A stretch of DNA of 64,000 nucleotides from Talpa occidentalis (taxonomy: Eukaryota; Chordata; Mammalia; Eulipotyphla; Talpidae): contig NW_023604295.1 in the NCBI RefSeq assembly GCF_014898055.3, forward strand, positions 93,573,591 through 93,637,590, in the 5' to 3' direction. The notes beneath the pieces are model-generated. The model was not told the origin of the DNA. It searched no databases and worked only from the letters and a program-made list of their open reading frames with translations. The translations under genes were made by a program, and so were the position numbers. Positions 12,895 through 25,174 of the stretch are shown here, piece after piece (the stretch's first letter is position 1; every line of letters begins with the position of its first letter).

Positions 12895-13150
12895 CCTGTA
12901 AGAGGCCAATATACATAATATATAAAGAACTCTCTACTAATCAATGAAAAAGTACAGAAGCCCTAAGGAAAAGTAGAGAAAGGACATTAATAGACAGTTT
13001 TTAAAAATCCATAGGCATTCTTGATAAATGTGCTATCTTAATAGAAAGCCAAAAAATGCAAATTGAGAAAACAAAATTCCATGTTCACCTATCAATTGAT
13101 AAAGATTTCTTAAGTGAGTAATATTCAATATTGTGAGGTTAGAGGGGAGA
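12895..13150 (+). mobile_element. Old L1 ORF2 fragment
   Basis: A degraded match to the L1 ORF2 region around 'tataaagaactc...aatgcaaattgagaaaacaaaattccat...tcacctatcaattgataaagatt'. It is strongly diverged and has no open frame. Probably an ancient L1M-type copy. Confidence 0.6.
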
Positions 13151-13580
13151 AGGACTCCGCGTCCTTTTAAATCTTAAGCATCACTTTGTAACTTCCATTG
13201 CTGAAACAGGGTCACTGGTTTATATGCCTTAAGCACCTGATTAATTAGTAATCAGGACAGAGTTAGACAGTTTTTCTGCTTCAGAGCTGGTAATTATCAT
13301 TCCTGACACAGAATTCAACTTTTGGTAAGCAGCATGCACACTGCTGTCACCATTATACTCTCTGCTCTGCTCTCCAAATTTATTTTAAGATTCTGTTTAG
13401 AAAAAAAGAAAAATCTTGTGAAGAATTCCACAGCAACATCTTCTTGAGTCATTATTTTTTTCTTTCATTGGATTCCTGTATTAGTAAGTGATATGGTTGT
13501 TTATAAGATGAAAGCAAAGAAATTGTGGCATACTAGTATATAACCCAAGAAGATATTAAACATTGAAAAAACTCATCATG

Positions 13581-13775
13581 TATAACCAAGATGAAAATGC
13601 ATACATTGTGTAAAAATGAAAAATGATGTAAGAAATATATAAAAAAAATATTGTATGTGCTGGTAGGGTGGTAACATACATCTGAACAGGTGTGAACTTA
13701 TACTTGTGAATCATATACAGTGTTGTAAACCAGTATTACCCCAATAAATAAAAAGAATTGCATATGGAAAAAAAA
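13581..13775 (+). mobile_element. Very short L1 3' end, chimeric
   Basis: 13581-13650 matches the terminal 3'UTR of the L1 at 16.8 kb ('ataaccaagatgaaaatgca...'). 13651-13760 matches a different L1 3' end also present at 25083-25174 and 25721-25760. An A-run ends the insert, and near-perfect repeats (AAAAACTCATCATG, AAAACCTCATCATG) flank the whole block, so both parts seem to have been inserted as one cDNA. Confidence 0.6.
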
Positions 13776-13788
13776 AAACCTCATCATG

Positions 13789-16039
13789 GTTATAAAATAA
13801 AGGGAGGAGATTTTTTAAAAGACTGGTAATGTAAGAAAACTCTCCAAAGCAGCATAGGAAAATTAGAAAATTTGGCTTTACAATTTTGAGCATTATGCCT
13901 GCAATCAAACATGTATACAAAAATGCTTAAAATCATGGTTTATCTAAGACCTATTAATGTAGGATGCTTTTTGGAAAAACACCTGTACCAAGTCAATTGC
14001 CATTCACATTTGGACTGCAAGTAACTAAATTACCAACTACACACCCTTTTTTTCATTCTCAGTGATGGATGCTACCAATTAATAACAACAAAATGTTACA
14101 ATTTCCATCAGTGAAAGGGTGGTCACAGCTGATACAGCCAAACATTCATGAACAAACAAACAAGGAAACAACAATTATAGTTTACTATGGAAATGCTCTG
14201 TGGCCTGTGTTGCCCCATAGTGACCTCTGGATTGAGGCCCCATCCTAATTACAGCACCATACCTTTTGTGCTCCACTAGCATTTTCTGCCTTCTAATTAG
14301 AATCCTTGGATATGGGGAGTAAGTTTAATAGGCAATTTTTAAAGAAATGTAAGCAATTTAGGATTCTACTATTCAAAATTTCCTTCAGAAGAATCTAAAT
14401 CCACAGACCCTGGAAATGACCGTGTTCCATTTCTTTTGAATGCAGGTGCTGTCTCTTGAGAACAGTACATCTGATGCAGGGCCATGCTGATGTACAGCAC
14501 AGTGCTTCTGCCTATGAGTGGGAACACCAGAAAGAGAGTGAAAGATATACAGGTTGTCTTGGAATCTGTCATGAAACTAATAGGAAATACATTTGAAATA
14601 CTAAGAAGGTTGTTAAAATAAAAAGTTTTGGAAGTCAATTTCATATGGGTATGAAGAGATCAGAAGTGTGCTGGGATGGCAAAGTCCACCAAGAGTACCT
14701 AGTGCTCTATGTCTCAGGTACATCCAGGTGTCCCTATGGATGGAACCACAGGACTATTCTTGATCAATGAGTGTAAGGTCAAATTAAGTGTGTCATTTCC
14801 AGACCAGATTATTTAAAGACCAGTAAGAGGTACTTGAGCTATCTTTTAACCTTTTGCCACAGTTGCTGGCCACATTCAATATGTGCAGTTACTCTGCCAA
14901 CACGGTTCCTATAGAGTTCAGATCAACTTAACCCACTGTAGAACTGCTGAGAATGTTTTGATTCACCTTGCCAAATAAATAAATAAGCAATAATAAGATA
15001 TAAATTATAAAAGTTTATGAAAAGGTACAAAGGTCAAAAATCATAGAACTTCTAGAAGTGTACAGTGTAAATAACGTACAGCCTTGAACTTGTGCATTTT
15101 GAGGAAAAAAATGAGCTGGAGAAGGCAAGAAATAAATCAAGAGCTACACAAGAGCTACATGCATAAATCTGATGAATAGAAATGTTCTTATCTTTGCTTT
15201 ATTTCTTCAATCAAAGTAAAAATAGCTCAGAGAATAATTTTTTATAAGTATTTGAAAATCATTTCCTTATTTTTGGTACATGTTCTATACACATAAAGAG
15301 CACCGATCCATTATTCTAACACTACTATCATTTTACCTTGAAAATTACCAATTGAAAAGCTATAGGAGCATGGCCTTAATATACAGAGAAGATAAGCACA
15401 CTGCCAACTTGTTAATTCTTCATCCTAAACCAGCTTTTATTGCTCAAAAAAATAATTTAAAAATAAAGTTAGAATTTGGAATGTATAAATTTCCATAAAA
15501 CATCTAATTCTGTTTCTCCATGTTAATGACAAAATTCTGTATAGATTTTTGGGAGACAGTATTTGCATTACTTAAATTCTGTACCTTCAGCACTTAGGTT
15601 TATTAGAACTAAGATATCTGTAATATTCCCATTTCCTAAGTGAAGATAGCAGCATCCAAAACATCATTAAACCAAGTAAAATGAACTTTGGGGTCTGTTT
15701 TCATTTTTTTTTTGTATTATTCAAAATCTGAAATATTTGACATTCACTTGGTCATTCAATAGTTACAAAATTAGCCTCTACTATTCATCAGCAGACATTG
15801 GACTAAGAGAACAAGACTTACTCTAATGAAAAAGGCAACTATCAATAAGTAATTTTAAAAATAGAATGAAAAGTCCTAAGTGTGAAGTACAGGGAGGGAG
15901 TAGTGAGGGCACACAATGACCAGGATAAAGAGGAAACTTCACATTAATAAGATTTAAAATGAGATGAGACTAAAGAGCACTGAGAGCAGGAAATTTCCAA
16001 GACGAGCAAAAACAAAAGGGGGGGGAGGGTGAAGTGTGC
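13789..16039. other. No recognisable feature
   Basis: AT-rich unique-looking sequence. Chance ORFs of up to 91 codons have no similarity I recognise. Confidence 0.4.
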
Positions 16040-16071
<32 letters not shown>

Positions 16072-16307
16072 ATTTTACAAGCACTGGGTACAGTCAGAAG
16101 CACGGGAGGGTGAGAGAATTCACCAGAGCCACAGCGGGGAACAGAACAGGCAGACTGACGAAGTACACTGTTGAGGGGAGCAGTGGACACAGAAGGAGAG
16201 GTCTGTATGCCATGACCCTCGCAGGAGGCTGGGGATAGAACTGGCACTACAGAGGCTGCGGGCAGCTTCACAGCCCAGCAGTCAACCACTGTGCCACCAG
16301 GGAAGGT
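16040..16307 (-). mobile_element. tRNA-derived SINE (antisense)
   Basis: Minus-strand copy of the window's SINE family. It has a T-run (poly(A) of the element) at 16040-16058, the body 'tacagtcagaagcacgggagg', and a head ending at 'tgccaccagggaaggtcc'. It lies about 30 bp from a plus-strand copy, making an inverted pair. The TSD is blurred by G-runs on both sides. Confidence 0.88.
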
Positions 16308-16337
16308 CCAAGGGGGGCTTTTGAAAGGCCTGAAGCA

Positions 16338-16619
16338 GGGCCTCCTTGGTGGCGCAGGGGGTTAAATACAGCACTATAAAGCAATCCGCAGCCTCTGCAG
16401 CAGAAGTTCGATCCCCAGTCAGCCAGGGAGCAACTCACATGGCACAGCAGACCTCTCCTGCCTTGCCCACTGTTCCCCTCAGCAGTGTGTTTCAGTCAGT
16501 CTGCCTGTTCTGCTCCCCACTCCTTGTCTCTGGTGAATACTCTCACCCCCTACACCTCTGCCTGTACCTCAGCTCTTATATGCATAAATAAATAAATCTT
16601 TAAAAATAAATAAATAAAT
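16338..16619 (+). mobile_element. tRNA-derived SINE
   Basis: A complete plus-strand copy: head 'gcctccttggtggcgcag', B box 'agttcgatccccag', body, and a TAAA-repeat tail. Perfect 14-bp TSDs (AAAGGCCTGAAGCA at 16324-16337 and 16620-16633). Confidence 0.93.
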
Positions 16620-16808
16620 AAAGGCCTGAAGCAACAGGAAGCATTGTCTTTTGTTAGTACATTAGAGTCTTCAAATGCCAATGGAGAATGACCAGAGATG
16701 AAACCAAGGTGGTAAATTTGACAAGGTTCAGATCTTGAAGTGCCGTTTAGATCATGTAAAGGGACTGGAATTTTTGGTGAAGAACCAGTAATCCATTGAA
16801 GGATTTTA

Positions 16809-18095
16809 TTTATTATTATTATTTTTAATTTTATATATTTTTTACATCATTTTTCATTTTTGTACAATGTATGCATTTTCATCTTGGTTATAGTCCCCAT
16901 ACAATTCCCAAGTCCCCTTGTTTTGATCCTACTCCCTCCTCCCATGCTGTAGTGTGCCTCTGGTTTATAGTTGCTTGTTGATTTTGATTTTTACATTATG
17001 ATTAGTCTATTTCCTGGACCCTTATTTAGCTTTTGTAAATTCCTGCTATAAGTGAGACCATCCAGTATTTTTTTTTTCTTTCTGGCTTATTTCGCTGAGT
17101 ATGATCCCTTCCAGTTCCATCCATGTTGCTGCACATTGCATGAGTTTGACTGCTACCTCACACTATGAAGAAAAACCAACTCAAAATGGATTAAAGAACT
17201 AGACATAAGACCTGAAACCATAAAATATACAGAAGGAAATATAGGTGAAACACTACATGATATACACATCAAAGACATCTTTAAAGACACATCACCCAAA
17301 GCAGTGATAGTGAAGGCAAAGATAAATAGCTGGGACTACATCAAATTAAAGAGCTTCTGTACAGAAAAAGAGACAGTAACCAAAACAAAGAGACACCCCA
17401 CCTAGTGGGAGAAAATTTTTGCACACAACACTAATGATAAAGGACTGATCACAAAAATATACAGAGGTGACCAGACTCAACAAAAACAAAGAAAATAATC
17501 CAGTCAAAAATGGACAGAAGAGCTAAAAAGAAACTTCTCCAAAGAAGAAATGCAAATGGCCAACAGGCATATGAAAAAAATGTTCAACATCACTTATAAT
17601 CAGGGAAAGGCAAATCAAAACTACCATGAGATACCATCTTACACCAGTGAGAATGGCACATATTAAAAAAACTAGCTACAACAAATGTTGGTGAGGATGT
17701 GGAGAAAAAGGAACTCTCTTGCACTGCTGGTGTGAGTGCAAACTGGTCCAACCACTATGGAAAGCTGTGTGGAGATTCATCAACCTGCTAAAGATGGATC
17801 TTCCATCTGATCCAGCAATTCCACTCCTAGGCATTTACCCAAAGGACAAAGAAACATTAATTCAGAAGGGCACCTGCACCCCTATGTTTATAGCAGCACT
17901 GTTTACAATAGCTAAGCTACGGAAACAACCCAAATGCCCAAAAATAGATGACTGGATCAAGAAGATGTGGTACATATACACAATGGAATATTACTCAGCA
18001 ATCAAAAAAGATAAACTCATGCAATTTGCAGCAACATGGATGGAGCTGGAAGGGATCATGCTCAGCGAAACAAGCCAGAAAGAAAAAGAAAAATA
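16809..18095 (-). mobile_element. L1 with 5' inversion (twin priming)
   Basis: Perfect 16-bp TSDs (CCATTGAAGGATTTTA at 16793-16808 and 18096-18111) enclose two arms of one L1. 16809-17147 is the antisense 3'UTR and extreme ORF2 C-terminus, with the element's 3' end at the left. 17148-18095 is ORF2 C-terminal sequence in the opposite (plus) orientation. This is the classic product of twin priming. The arms share about 80 bp, so the junction carries a short inverted duplication. The frame 17719-18102 encodes the C-terminal Zn-knuckle region but is not functional. Confidence 0.92.
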
Positions 18096-18473
18096 CCATT
18101 GAAGGATTTTAAACAGAGAGATGCGATGGTTGGATTTGAGCTTTAGCAAGGTGGCTCTGACAAAGGTCTAGAAAAGGGGTTGGACTAGACAATCCTGCAA
18201 GTAGAGTGGTAGACTGGAAAACATGTTATATAATCCTAGTGATGTACCCAAACTAGGATAGTGACTGTAAGGTGGGGAAAAATGGACAGTTTTGGGAGAA
18301 AGAAATGGATGCAAGAGAATGTCCACAGTCAGAGGGTGGGAAGAATGACCAAGGGCACCCCATATCTGGTGACTTTGAGGGCACATGGCTGGTTTGGGAT
18401 CCTGGTTCCGCATTTTTGGGGGCTGACCTTGAGGACCTTTCCCAATCTGTCTTGCATTAGTTTTAGTTTTCTT

Positions 18474-18776
18474 TTTTTTTTTAATTTATTTTTACTTTTT
18501 TCTTTAAATATTTATTTATTTATTTTTATACAAGCACTGGGTACAGTCAGAAGCGCGGGAGGGTGAGAGAATTCACCAGAGCCAGAGCAGGGAGCAGAAC
18601 AGGCAGAAGGACCGAAGTACACTGCTGAGGGGAGCAGCGGGTGGCAGGAGAGGTCTGCACGCCATGAGGGACCCTCCTCCGGTGGCCAGGGAGCAGGAAG
18701 GGATCGAACCGGCGCTGCACAGGCTGTGGGCAGCTTCGCAACCCAGCGCTCAACCGCTGCACCACCAGGGAGGCCC
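18474..18776 (-). mobile_element. tRNA-derived SINE (antisense)
   Basis: Minus-strand SINE with a TTTA-rich tail at the left, well-preserved body, and B box (reverse complement 'ggatcgaaccgg'). Perfect 12-bp TSDs (TTTAGTTTTCTT at 18462-18473 and 18777-18788). Confidence 0.92.
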
Positions 18777-18788
18777 TTTAGTTTTCTT

Positions 18789-20606
18789 ATATAACAAACG
18801 GGTAAAATTAGAATTGAGCTATCATTTGTATTAAGATTAACAGTTCCATTAAGGCCTGATATATAGTAAGCCCTCAAGAAATATTAGCTTTTAGGTTGCA
18901 AAGGAAATGAAGTAAGATTAAGATTGAAAATGTCCATTTACTTAGTGACTGTGAGAAAAATAATTTGATCACTGAAGGTTGAGAATTGAAGTCACATCTA
19001 TGTAAGGAGTAAAAGAAATAAAGGAGAAATGGTTAAGTGTGAATATATCTTGGGACAAGATAAGGAGGGATAAGAGGCAAGATGATTCCCAGAAGGAACT
19101 AGGAGGCTAAAGAAGGAATATTTTTATTTTAAAAAAGCTGTTATCTATATGATTAAGTACTTATAGCAAATAGACAATATAGAGGGTGACATGGAACATT
19201 TACAATAGAAAGGGCAAACTTAATGTACAAGCTCCCTAAGAAGGAAAAAGAAAATGTGGTCCAGACTGCATCCCGTGCATAATCCACAGAAGAAAGACAG
19301 GTCTTTTCAGATTTTGAAAGAGCCTTTGCTATACCCTTTCTTGAATATATATATATATATATTTTTCAAGAGTATTTTTGTTCAGTTTTATCTTGAAAGA
19401 AGACACTAGGTGTCTCGACATAGGTGTCATAAGACACATTGAACTTAATAAAAATGTCACATAAATGTGAATCAAATAGACGAACCAGGATTGTAGTTTA
19501 TTTCCCACCCCACACCATCAGTCTGCACCCTAGTCCACTGGATGTCAGTGACAGAGACACATTAGGCCACTATTCAAGGAGTCCTTGTGAGGTTAGGGAG
19601 AGGAGCAATGATGGATCATTGAGCAGTAGGGGGATTCAGCAGAAATTCAGCAAATGATGCCAGGCTAGGAAATATTCAGACATCCAGAACTTTGAGAGCA
19701 AGGATTTATTATATAAAGAGAATAAAATATTTAGATAGAATAAAAGGCTAGGACCACAACCAAGGTGGATTCTTATATGACATGTGCATCATTATGGAAT
19801 ATTTTAACCTATATTTTTTTAAAAAAATTCTCTCAAGCTCTGCTACAAAGCTGAAGCTCTTAGTGGACCTAGACTCACAATGCCTTCAGGGTGAACATTC
19901 TGTCAGGGAAGATTTTCATTGAAACTCAGGCACAGCTACCTACAAGGTTGTTGGCAATGTAGCCTTGCAAGAGCCACTTGCATACAATTGATTTTCAAGA
20001 CCACAGTAGATATATGTCAAACCTTATACCCTTATGCATGATTATCTCTGACTCCTACAAAAAGCAACATATTAGAAATCTATTTGAAAAAAACTGGCTT
20101 AATTTTGCAAAAAAAAAAAAACATTTCTAATGGATCATTCTCTGAAATACTTGAATTTTAAAAATCCAAAGAGCTATCTCATTAGATAACAGAGGTATTA
20201 TCAGATAAGTTATATTTTCCATTATATAGAAACTTATAGCTATAAACAGACTTGGAAGATCAAGTTAATGATATGTTTGCTAACATGTTTAGGAATGAAA
20301 TGTACCAATATATGCAACTTCTTTTGAGATATGTGACAAAGAAAAAAAATAGGAATTTTGGCAAAATATTAGTAGTAGAATCCAGGTGAAATTTATGATT
20401 GCTAACCACAATTTAAAATTTTTTTGCATTTTTAAAATTTTTACATTAAAATATTTTAAGAAGAACTAATGAATAATCATTTTACTCAAGTTCCTGGTTT
20501 CATCAGTTATCATCCTCTCAAAGGCCTATTTTCATCAATTTTACCACTTTTGGTTTCTGTATTATACTACTTTCTCCCTACTTGCTGTTCCTGTCAGCAC
20601 ATTTAA

Positions 20607-20609
<3 letters not shown>
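18789..20609. other. Mostly unrecognised, small repeats only
   Basis: A short MIR-like tail at about 18850-18890 ('gatatatagtaagccctcaagaaatatt') and an (AT)n run at 19346-19361. Otherwise nothing I can name, and no supported gene. Confidence 0.4.

Positions 20610-20638
<29 letters not shown>
20610..20638. repeat. (GT)n microsatellite
   Basis: About 14 uninterrupted GT units, a likely polymorphic site. Confidence 0.95.
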
Positions 20639-20640
<2 letters not shown>

Positions 20641-20689
20641 TTATGCTGTAAAAAGAGAAATTCCAATTAGTTTTAAAAAGGGAAGGTTT

Positions 20690-20900
20690 GTACTACTCAT
20701 ACTCTGTAAGTTACAGAAACCTAACCAATCTAACTCAAACAAAATGGAGTATTTGTTCATTTAACTCAGAAGTCTAGCTTTAAATTGAGGAATCTGGAAG
20801 CTTCAGGAAAAACTGAATTTAAAAGCTCAAACTATACTGTCAATAACTTACCTTTCTCCATAACTCTGCCCTTGTTTCACCATGTTGGTGTCTTTTCACT
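20690..20900 (+). repeat. Ancient interspersed repeat, family not assigned
   Basis: The stretch 'gttacagaaacctaaccaatctaactcaaac...gtatttgttcatttaactcagaagtctag' looks like a diverged member of a mammal-wide repeat. A similar opening occurs at 59125. I cannot name the family from memory with confidence. Confidence 0.35.
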
Positions 20901-21492
20901 GACTTCAAGATTATTTGAAAAGCAGTTGTGTGAGGGGTAGGATTGTAGTTTCATGTACGTTGTGAAAACACCTCCTAATACTAGTAAAATTCCATCCTTG
21001 ATTTGTATTTCCTCCCAGCTACATCACATGTCACAGCTACAGGGATATGTTCTGAGAAATGCACAGTTAGGCAGCTTCATTGTTGTGCAAACCTGATAGG
21101 GTATAATTACACACAGCGAGGCCAGACGGATGGCGGAGTCTGTTGGGACCACCATGATGTATGCTCTCCGTCTCTGACCAAATCATAATTAGGTGACACA
21201 TGACTGGGTATTCATTTTCCTGCTTCCCCACTTCAAAACCATTCCTTACCTCTCTGCAGTGTGGATTCTGCTGCCACAACTTCACTGTAACCACTTTTAC
21301 AAAAATAACCAGTGACTTCCATATTGGGAAGCTGGAGAGTTTCAACTCTCACTGGTCCTCTGTGTATTATCGAACTCTTCTGCCCACTTATTTCATTTCT
21401 GCTTTTGGATTCTTCTGTTAGCGGACCCTGAGATAAGGACTCTCCATATTCATAGGCTTCACATCCATAGATTCAACCAACTTTGTGTCTAA

Positions 21493-21512
21493 GATAGATA
21501 GATAGATAGATA
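21493..21512. repeat. (GATA)n microsatellite
   Basis: Five tandem GATA units, followed by a CA-rich stretch up to 21540. Confidence 0.9.
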
Positions 21513-21682
21513 CACATGCGCACACATACACACAAACACAGTTATGCCTACAACAGTTTCATCTGTACTGAACATGTACAGACATTTTTTCTTGTGATTA
21601 TTCCCAAAACAATATAGGGTAACAACTATTTGTATAGCATTTACTTTGGACTAGGTATTAGAGATAATTAAAAGTACATGGG

Positions 21683-22004
21683 GGCCTCCCCGGTGGCGCA
21701 GCGGTTGAGCGCTGGGTTGTGAAGCTGCCCGCGGCCTCTGCAGCACCGGTTCGATCCCCGGCTGCTCCCCGGCCACCTGAGGAGGATCCCACATGGCGCG
21801 CAGACCTCTCCTGCCGCCTGCTGCTCCCCTCAGCAGTGTACTTTGGTCCCTCTGCCTGCTCTGCTCCCCGCTCTGGCTCTGGTGAATTCTCTCACCCTCC
21901 TGTGCTTCTGACTGTACCCAGTGCATGTATAAGCAAACAAACAAACAAACAAATAAATAAATAAAACATGCCTCTATTAAAAAAAAATTAATAAAAAAAA
22001 ATTA
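21683..22004 (+). mobile_element. tRNA-derived SINE, best-preserved copy
   Basis: Head 'ggcctccccggtggcgcagc', intact A and B boxes, GC-rich body, then a CAAA/TAAA tail, 'catgcctctatt' and a long A-rich end. TSDs AAAAGTACATGGG at 21670-21682 and 22005-22017 are perfect. Its good promoter boxes and high CpG content suggest it is among the youngest copies here. The open frames on both strands are by-products of GC content. Confidence 0.94.
21694..21758 (+). promoter_or_regulatory. Internal Pol III promoter (A and B boxes) of SINE
   Basis: A-box-like TGGCGCAGCGG at 21694-21704 and B box GGTTCGATCCC at 21748-21758 match the tRNA gene consensus in sequence and spacing (about 44 bp). They show the SINE head descends from a tRNA. 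Whether this copy is transcribed is unknown. Confidence 0.75.
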
Positions 22005-22489
22005 AAAAGTACATGGGAGGAAGTTATATGCAAATAATAAACCATTTTTTTTTATATAATAGGGACTCATAGTATCATATGATTTTGGTATCGTAGGGGA
22101 CAAATTCGCTGCACATACCAAAGGATGCCTATAGTTTAATTGAAAGATGATCTCAAGAAACACAAGTGAAGAAGTAGAAAAGAGTGAGACATGCCCAGAG
22201 AAAGGTATTAGCAAGCAAAGCCCTCATCAGTTTTCATCTGGATTGTGACAACAATTCCCTAATATATCACCTTGCCTGGGTTTTGCCTCTTTAAATCCAT
22301 CTTTCAGCATGCAAGCAGGAAACTCTGTACAACTCTGAGTCTTTTCCTCCCAAAATCATTTTAGATTTCCAGATCCCTAGCACATAAAATCATCATCAAT
22401 CAGCACAGTCTCCCAGCTCTCAGTGCTTATGTACATTTCTTGTTGCTTCTTTCCCTGGCCCCCACATATAGTTTTGGGCTCCACTACTC

Positions 22490-22800
22490 AATACTATTGG
22501 ACTCTGACAACCTAAGCTCTCTCCCATCCTCTTGTCTTTGCCAAGGTTACATGGCCTCTGCCTGAAGCACTCTTCCCACCCTCTGTGACCGAAAAATCTT
22601 ATGCATCCTTCACAATTTAGATCAGGCAGCCTTCCTCCATGTCCCTCTACATCTTGAATAAATCTTTACATTGGCATTATTGAATGCAATTATATCAACA
22701 CAATCTGTTCCCTTTTTCCATTTCCCATATTAGACCTTAAAGGCCACAAGGGTAAAGGACATTTATTATTCAGTAGGTACTTAACAAATATTGAACTGGA
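22490..22800 (+). repeat. LINE2 (L2) 3' end relic
   Basis: Matches L2 3' segments in order: 'gcctctgcctgaagcactcttccc', 'ttcacaatttagatcaggcagccttcctccatg', and the end 'acatttattattcagtaggtacttaacaaatattgaactgg'. Old and diverged. Confidence 0.7.
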
Positions 22801-23404
22801 CTATGAAAATACTATGAGTAACATTACTGACATCGCTCAATTCAAGCATATAAAATTGATTATAATTTCTTTTTGGACATGAAGTCACAAGAGCTGTTTA
22901 TTGAGAAAGGGAGCAAGGGAGAGAACAGCAAGGAGGTCTGTTTTACTCTCAATACTAGTAGGTCAGAGCTAGCCAAATGCCTCGGGCATAAATTACTGGA
23001 GCTAGTGAAAAAGAGAGGTCAATAATCCCACACTGTGCTCCTTGGCATTCTCCTTGGTGAAATTGCTCAGGTTTCCAAGTCTTGAATTGGCTTCACCTCC
23101 TAAACTGAAGATTTGTTTTCATAAATATTTACCAAGAATTTAAATGACTATTTATCTTACCTACCTTAGGTAGATGTAAATTTCTACCACAAAAACAAAT
23201 GACTTGATCTCACTTGTTGAGCTTTTCAGAAAGCCTTTTAGTAGAGAATATCCTAGTCAACATTCATCCTTCATTCACTCATTTAATACTTAGCTATATT
23301 TTAATTTTTTGAAAATAAAACTTAGATGCAAAGTATAAATATTACATAATAAAAATATAAATCGGTGTTATATAAAACATCATTGTCCAAAGATGGAAAA
23401 GTAG

Positions 23405-23575
23405 TATATCTGTGCTGTCCAATATGGAGCCACTATCTACATGTGGATATTAAACCTTGAAATGTGGCTAATATAACTAAGGGACTGATTTGATTTGATT
23501 TGTATTTTTATTAAGTTAAATTTAAATAGCCACTTGTGACCATTAGTGCAAGATAGATGGTAAAACCTCTATTTC
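23405..23575. repeat. Ancient DNA-transposon-like element
   Basis: The block begins 'ctgtgctgtccaatatggagccac' and contains 'gaaatgtggctaa' and 'atttaaatagccacttgtg', the pattern of a mammal-wide non-autonomous palindromic element that I cannot name with certainty. Only part of the far end is visible. Confidence 0.45.
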
Positions 23576-24115
23576 CTTTTGTTTCCCCAAAGTACAGTTT
23601 CCCTCCTCAGATGTGTCCATTATGATCAGATTCTTGAACATATTTCTAGTGATATCCTGTACATCTGCAAAATGTGTGTGAGTGTGTGTATACAAATAGC
23701 ACATAAGTCACACAAACAAGTTGAATTCTCTATTTTCCCTTAACAAAATATTTTGTCAATATTCCCATATCAGAACACAGGACTGCCTGATAGAGGAGTA
23801 TGACACAGTATTTCTTTCTATGTGTGTGCCATAACTGATTCTCCATTAATGAACATTTTGCTAGTTGTAACATTTTTCTGTGAAAATAATTTATAATGTA
23901 TGTTTCTCAGCTCTTAAGACCATCCACACATTCCCTGATTCACTGCAAGGTCTCTAGGGTCTCAGATGCAGTGTACTCAGAGCTAATGTAAGCAAGAGGA
24001 CACGTGTCACAATCAGCAAGGGGAAAGACACATGTGAAGTCTGGAAAAATCCATGCAGAGGTATGCTCCCTCTTTTCCTCCAGTGAGAGAACACAAAGAA
24101 TGTAACTTCTTTCAG

Positions 24116-24146
<31 letters not shown>

Positions 24147-24394
24147 CACGCTAATGTGTGCAATGTTTCTGCCCACAGAAACCTACTAGAAACTGAGTAG
24201 CAAGGCTTTCACTGGGAGAACAGCCTCCTAGGTACCGCCTACCTAACAATTACAAAAATTTCCATATTTCCAGAAGAATAACTGTTTTTTAGTGTCCCAT
24301 GTAAGTAAAAAAAAAAAAAAAAATAAGTCATTAGGAGAAATACAAACAAAAGATAATTTCACTAATATGTAGACTATAGAGAAACAAAACAAAG

Positions 24395-24978
24395 TGTAAC
24401 AGCCTGGTCCCCAGGAAAGGGGGAGGTTCCCTGCCCCACCCAAGGGAGGGTGGAGCTGAGCAGGAAGAGGAGAAGCTGCAGAAGAGACTGAGGAAGGAAG
24501 CAGGATGGAGCCAGAAGGAGACCTGGAGGAGGCGCATGGAGCCTAGAGACACGTGAAGAAATTGCGCTTGCCTTTTGGTCGTGGACTGGGTGACACAGAT
24601 GTGGGTGAGACCCGTGGGGAGGTGACAATGGCAGCTTTTATCTTGATGTTGATTTTGCTCTTTTCCTTCCGGACTTGTCTGGTTGTTTCTGACCCTTTTC
24701 TGTGGGTCCCCACTGGAAGGTGCTTCAGACTTGTGGCAGGCTTTGGGGCCTTGCTCTGGGCCGATCCCATTTGGATGGAGTTTTACCCGCAAGGGGACGG
24801 GTAACTTTGGATGCTTGATTTAGAAACTAGATTCTTTGCCTTTCCTGTATTGTTTTCCAATTAAAGCTCCTTCCCATTAAAGTCTCCTATGTTTTGTGTT
24901 GACGCGGCGGATGGCAGAACCCATTTAGAATAGGCAGGTTTGCGGGGCTTGGGCTGCCCCTCTCCCTGTCCTATAACA
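24395..24978 (+). mobile_element. Solo LTR, class I-like (copy 1)
   Basis: A 584-bp unit starting TGTAACAGCC and ending CCTATAACA (TG...CA), flanked by a perfect 4-bp duplication AAAG (24391-24394, 24979-24982). 4-bp TSDs fit gamma/epsilon-type (class I) endogenous retroviruses. A polyadenylation-like ATTAAA lies in the 3' third. No internal retroviral genes adjoin, so this is a recombined solo LTR. A near-identical LTR lies inverted at 26118. Confidence 0.75.
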
Positions 24979-25174
24979 AAAGGAGCAGACATAACTAGAC
25001 CAAAACAAAGCTTAGAAACTAGAGGGGGCAGGATGGCAGAAGTGGTCACGAAACAGGGGGGGCCCAGTGATCCATGGTAAAGAACTATGAGTGATTTGCT
25101 GGTGGGTGTAGTGTGGTGACACACCCTGAGGAGCTGTGAACCTATACCCCTAAATCCTATACAGTGTGGTAAAC

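Noticed and set aside
23940..24176. ORFs with long poly-Phe runs
   Set aside because: They are translations of the 27-base A-run at 24120 read on the minus strand.
24553..24804. 83-codon ORFs at the same place in both solo LTRs (24553-24804 plus, 26296-26547 minus), as a possible LTR-encoded protein
   Set aside because: They start with GTG; from the first ATG only 58 codons remain. Between copies most differences change the amino acid (about eight against two silent), so there is no sign of protein-level selection.
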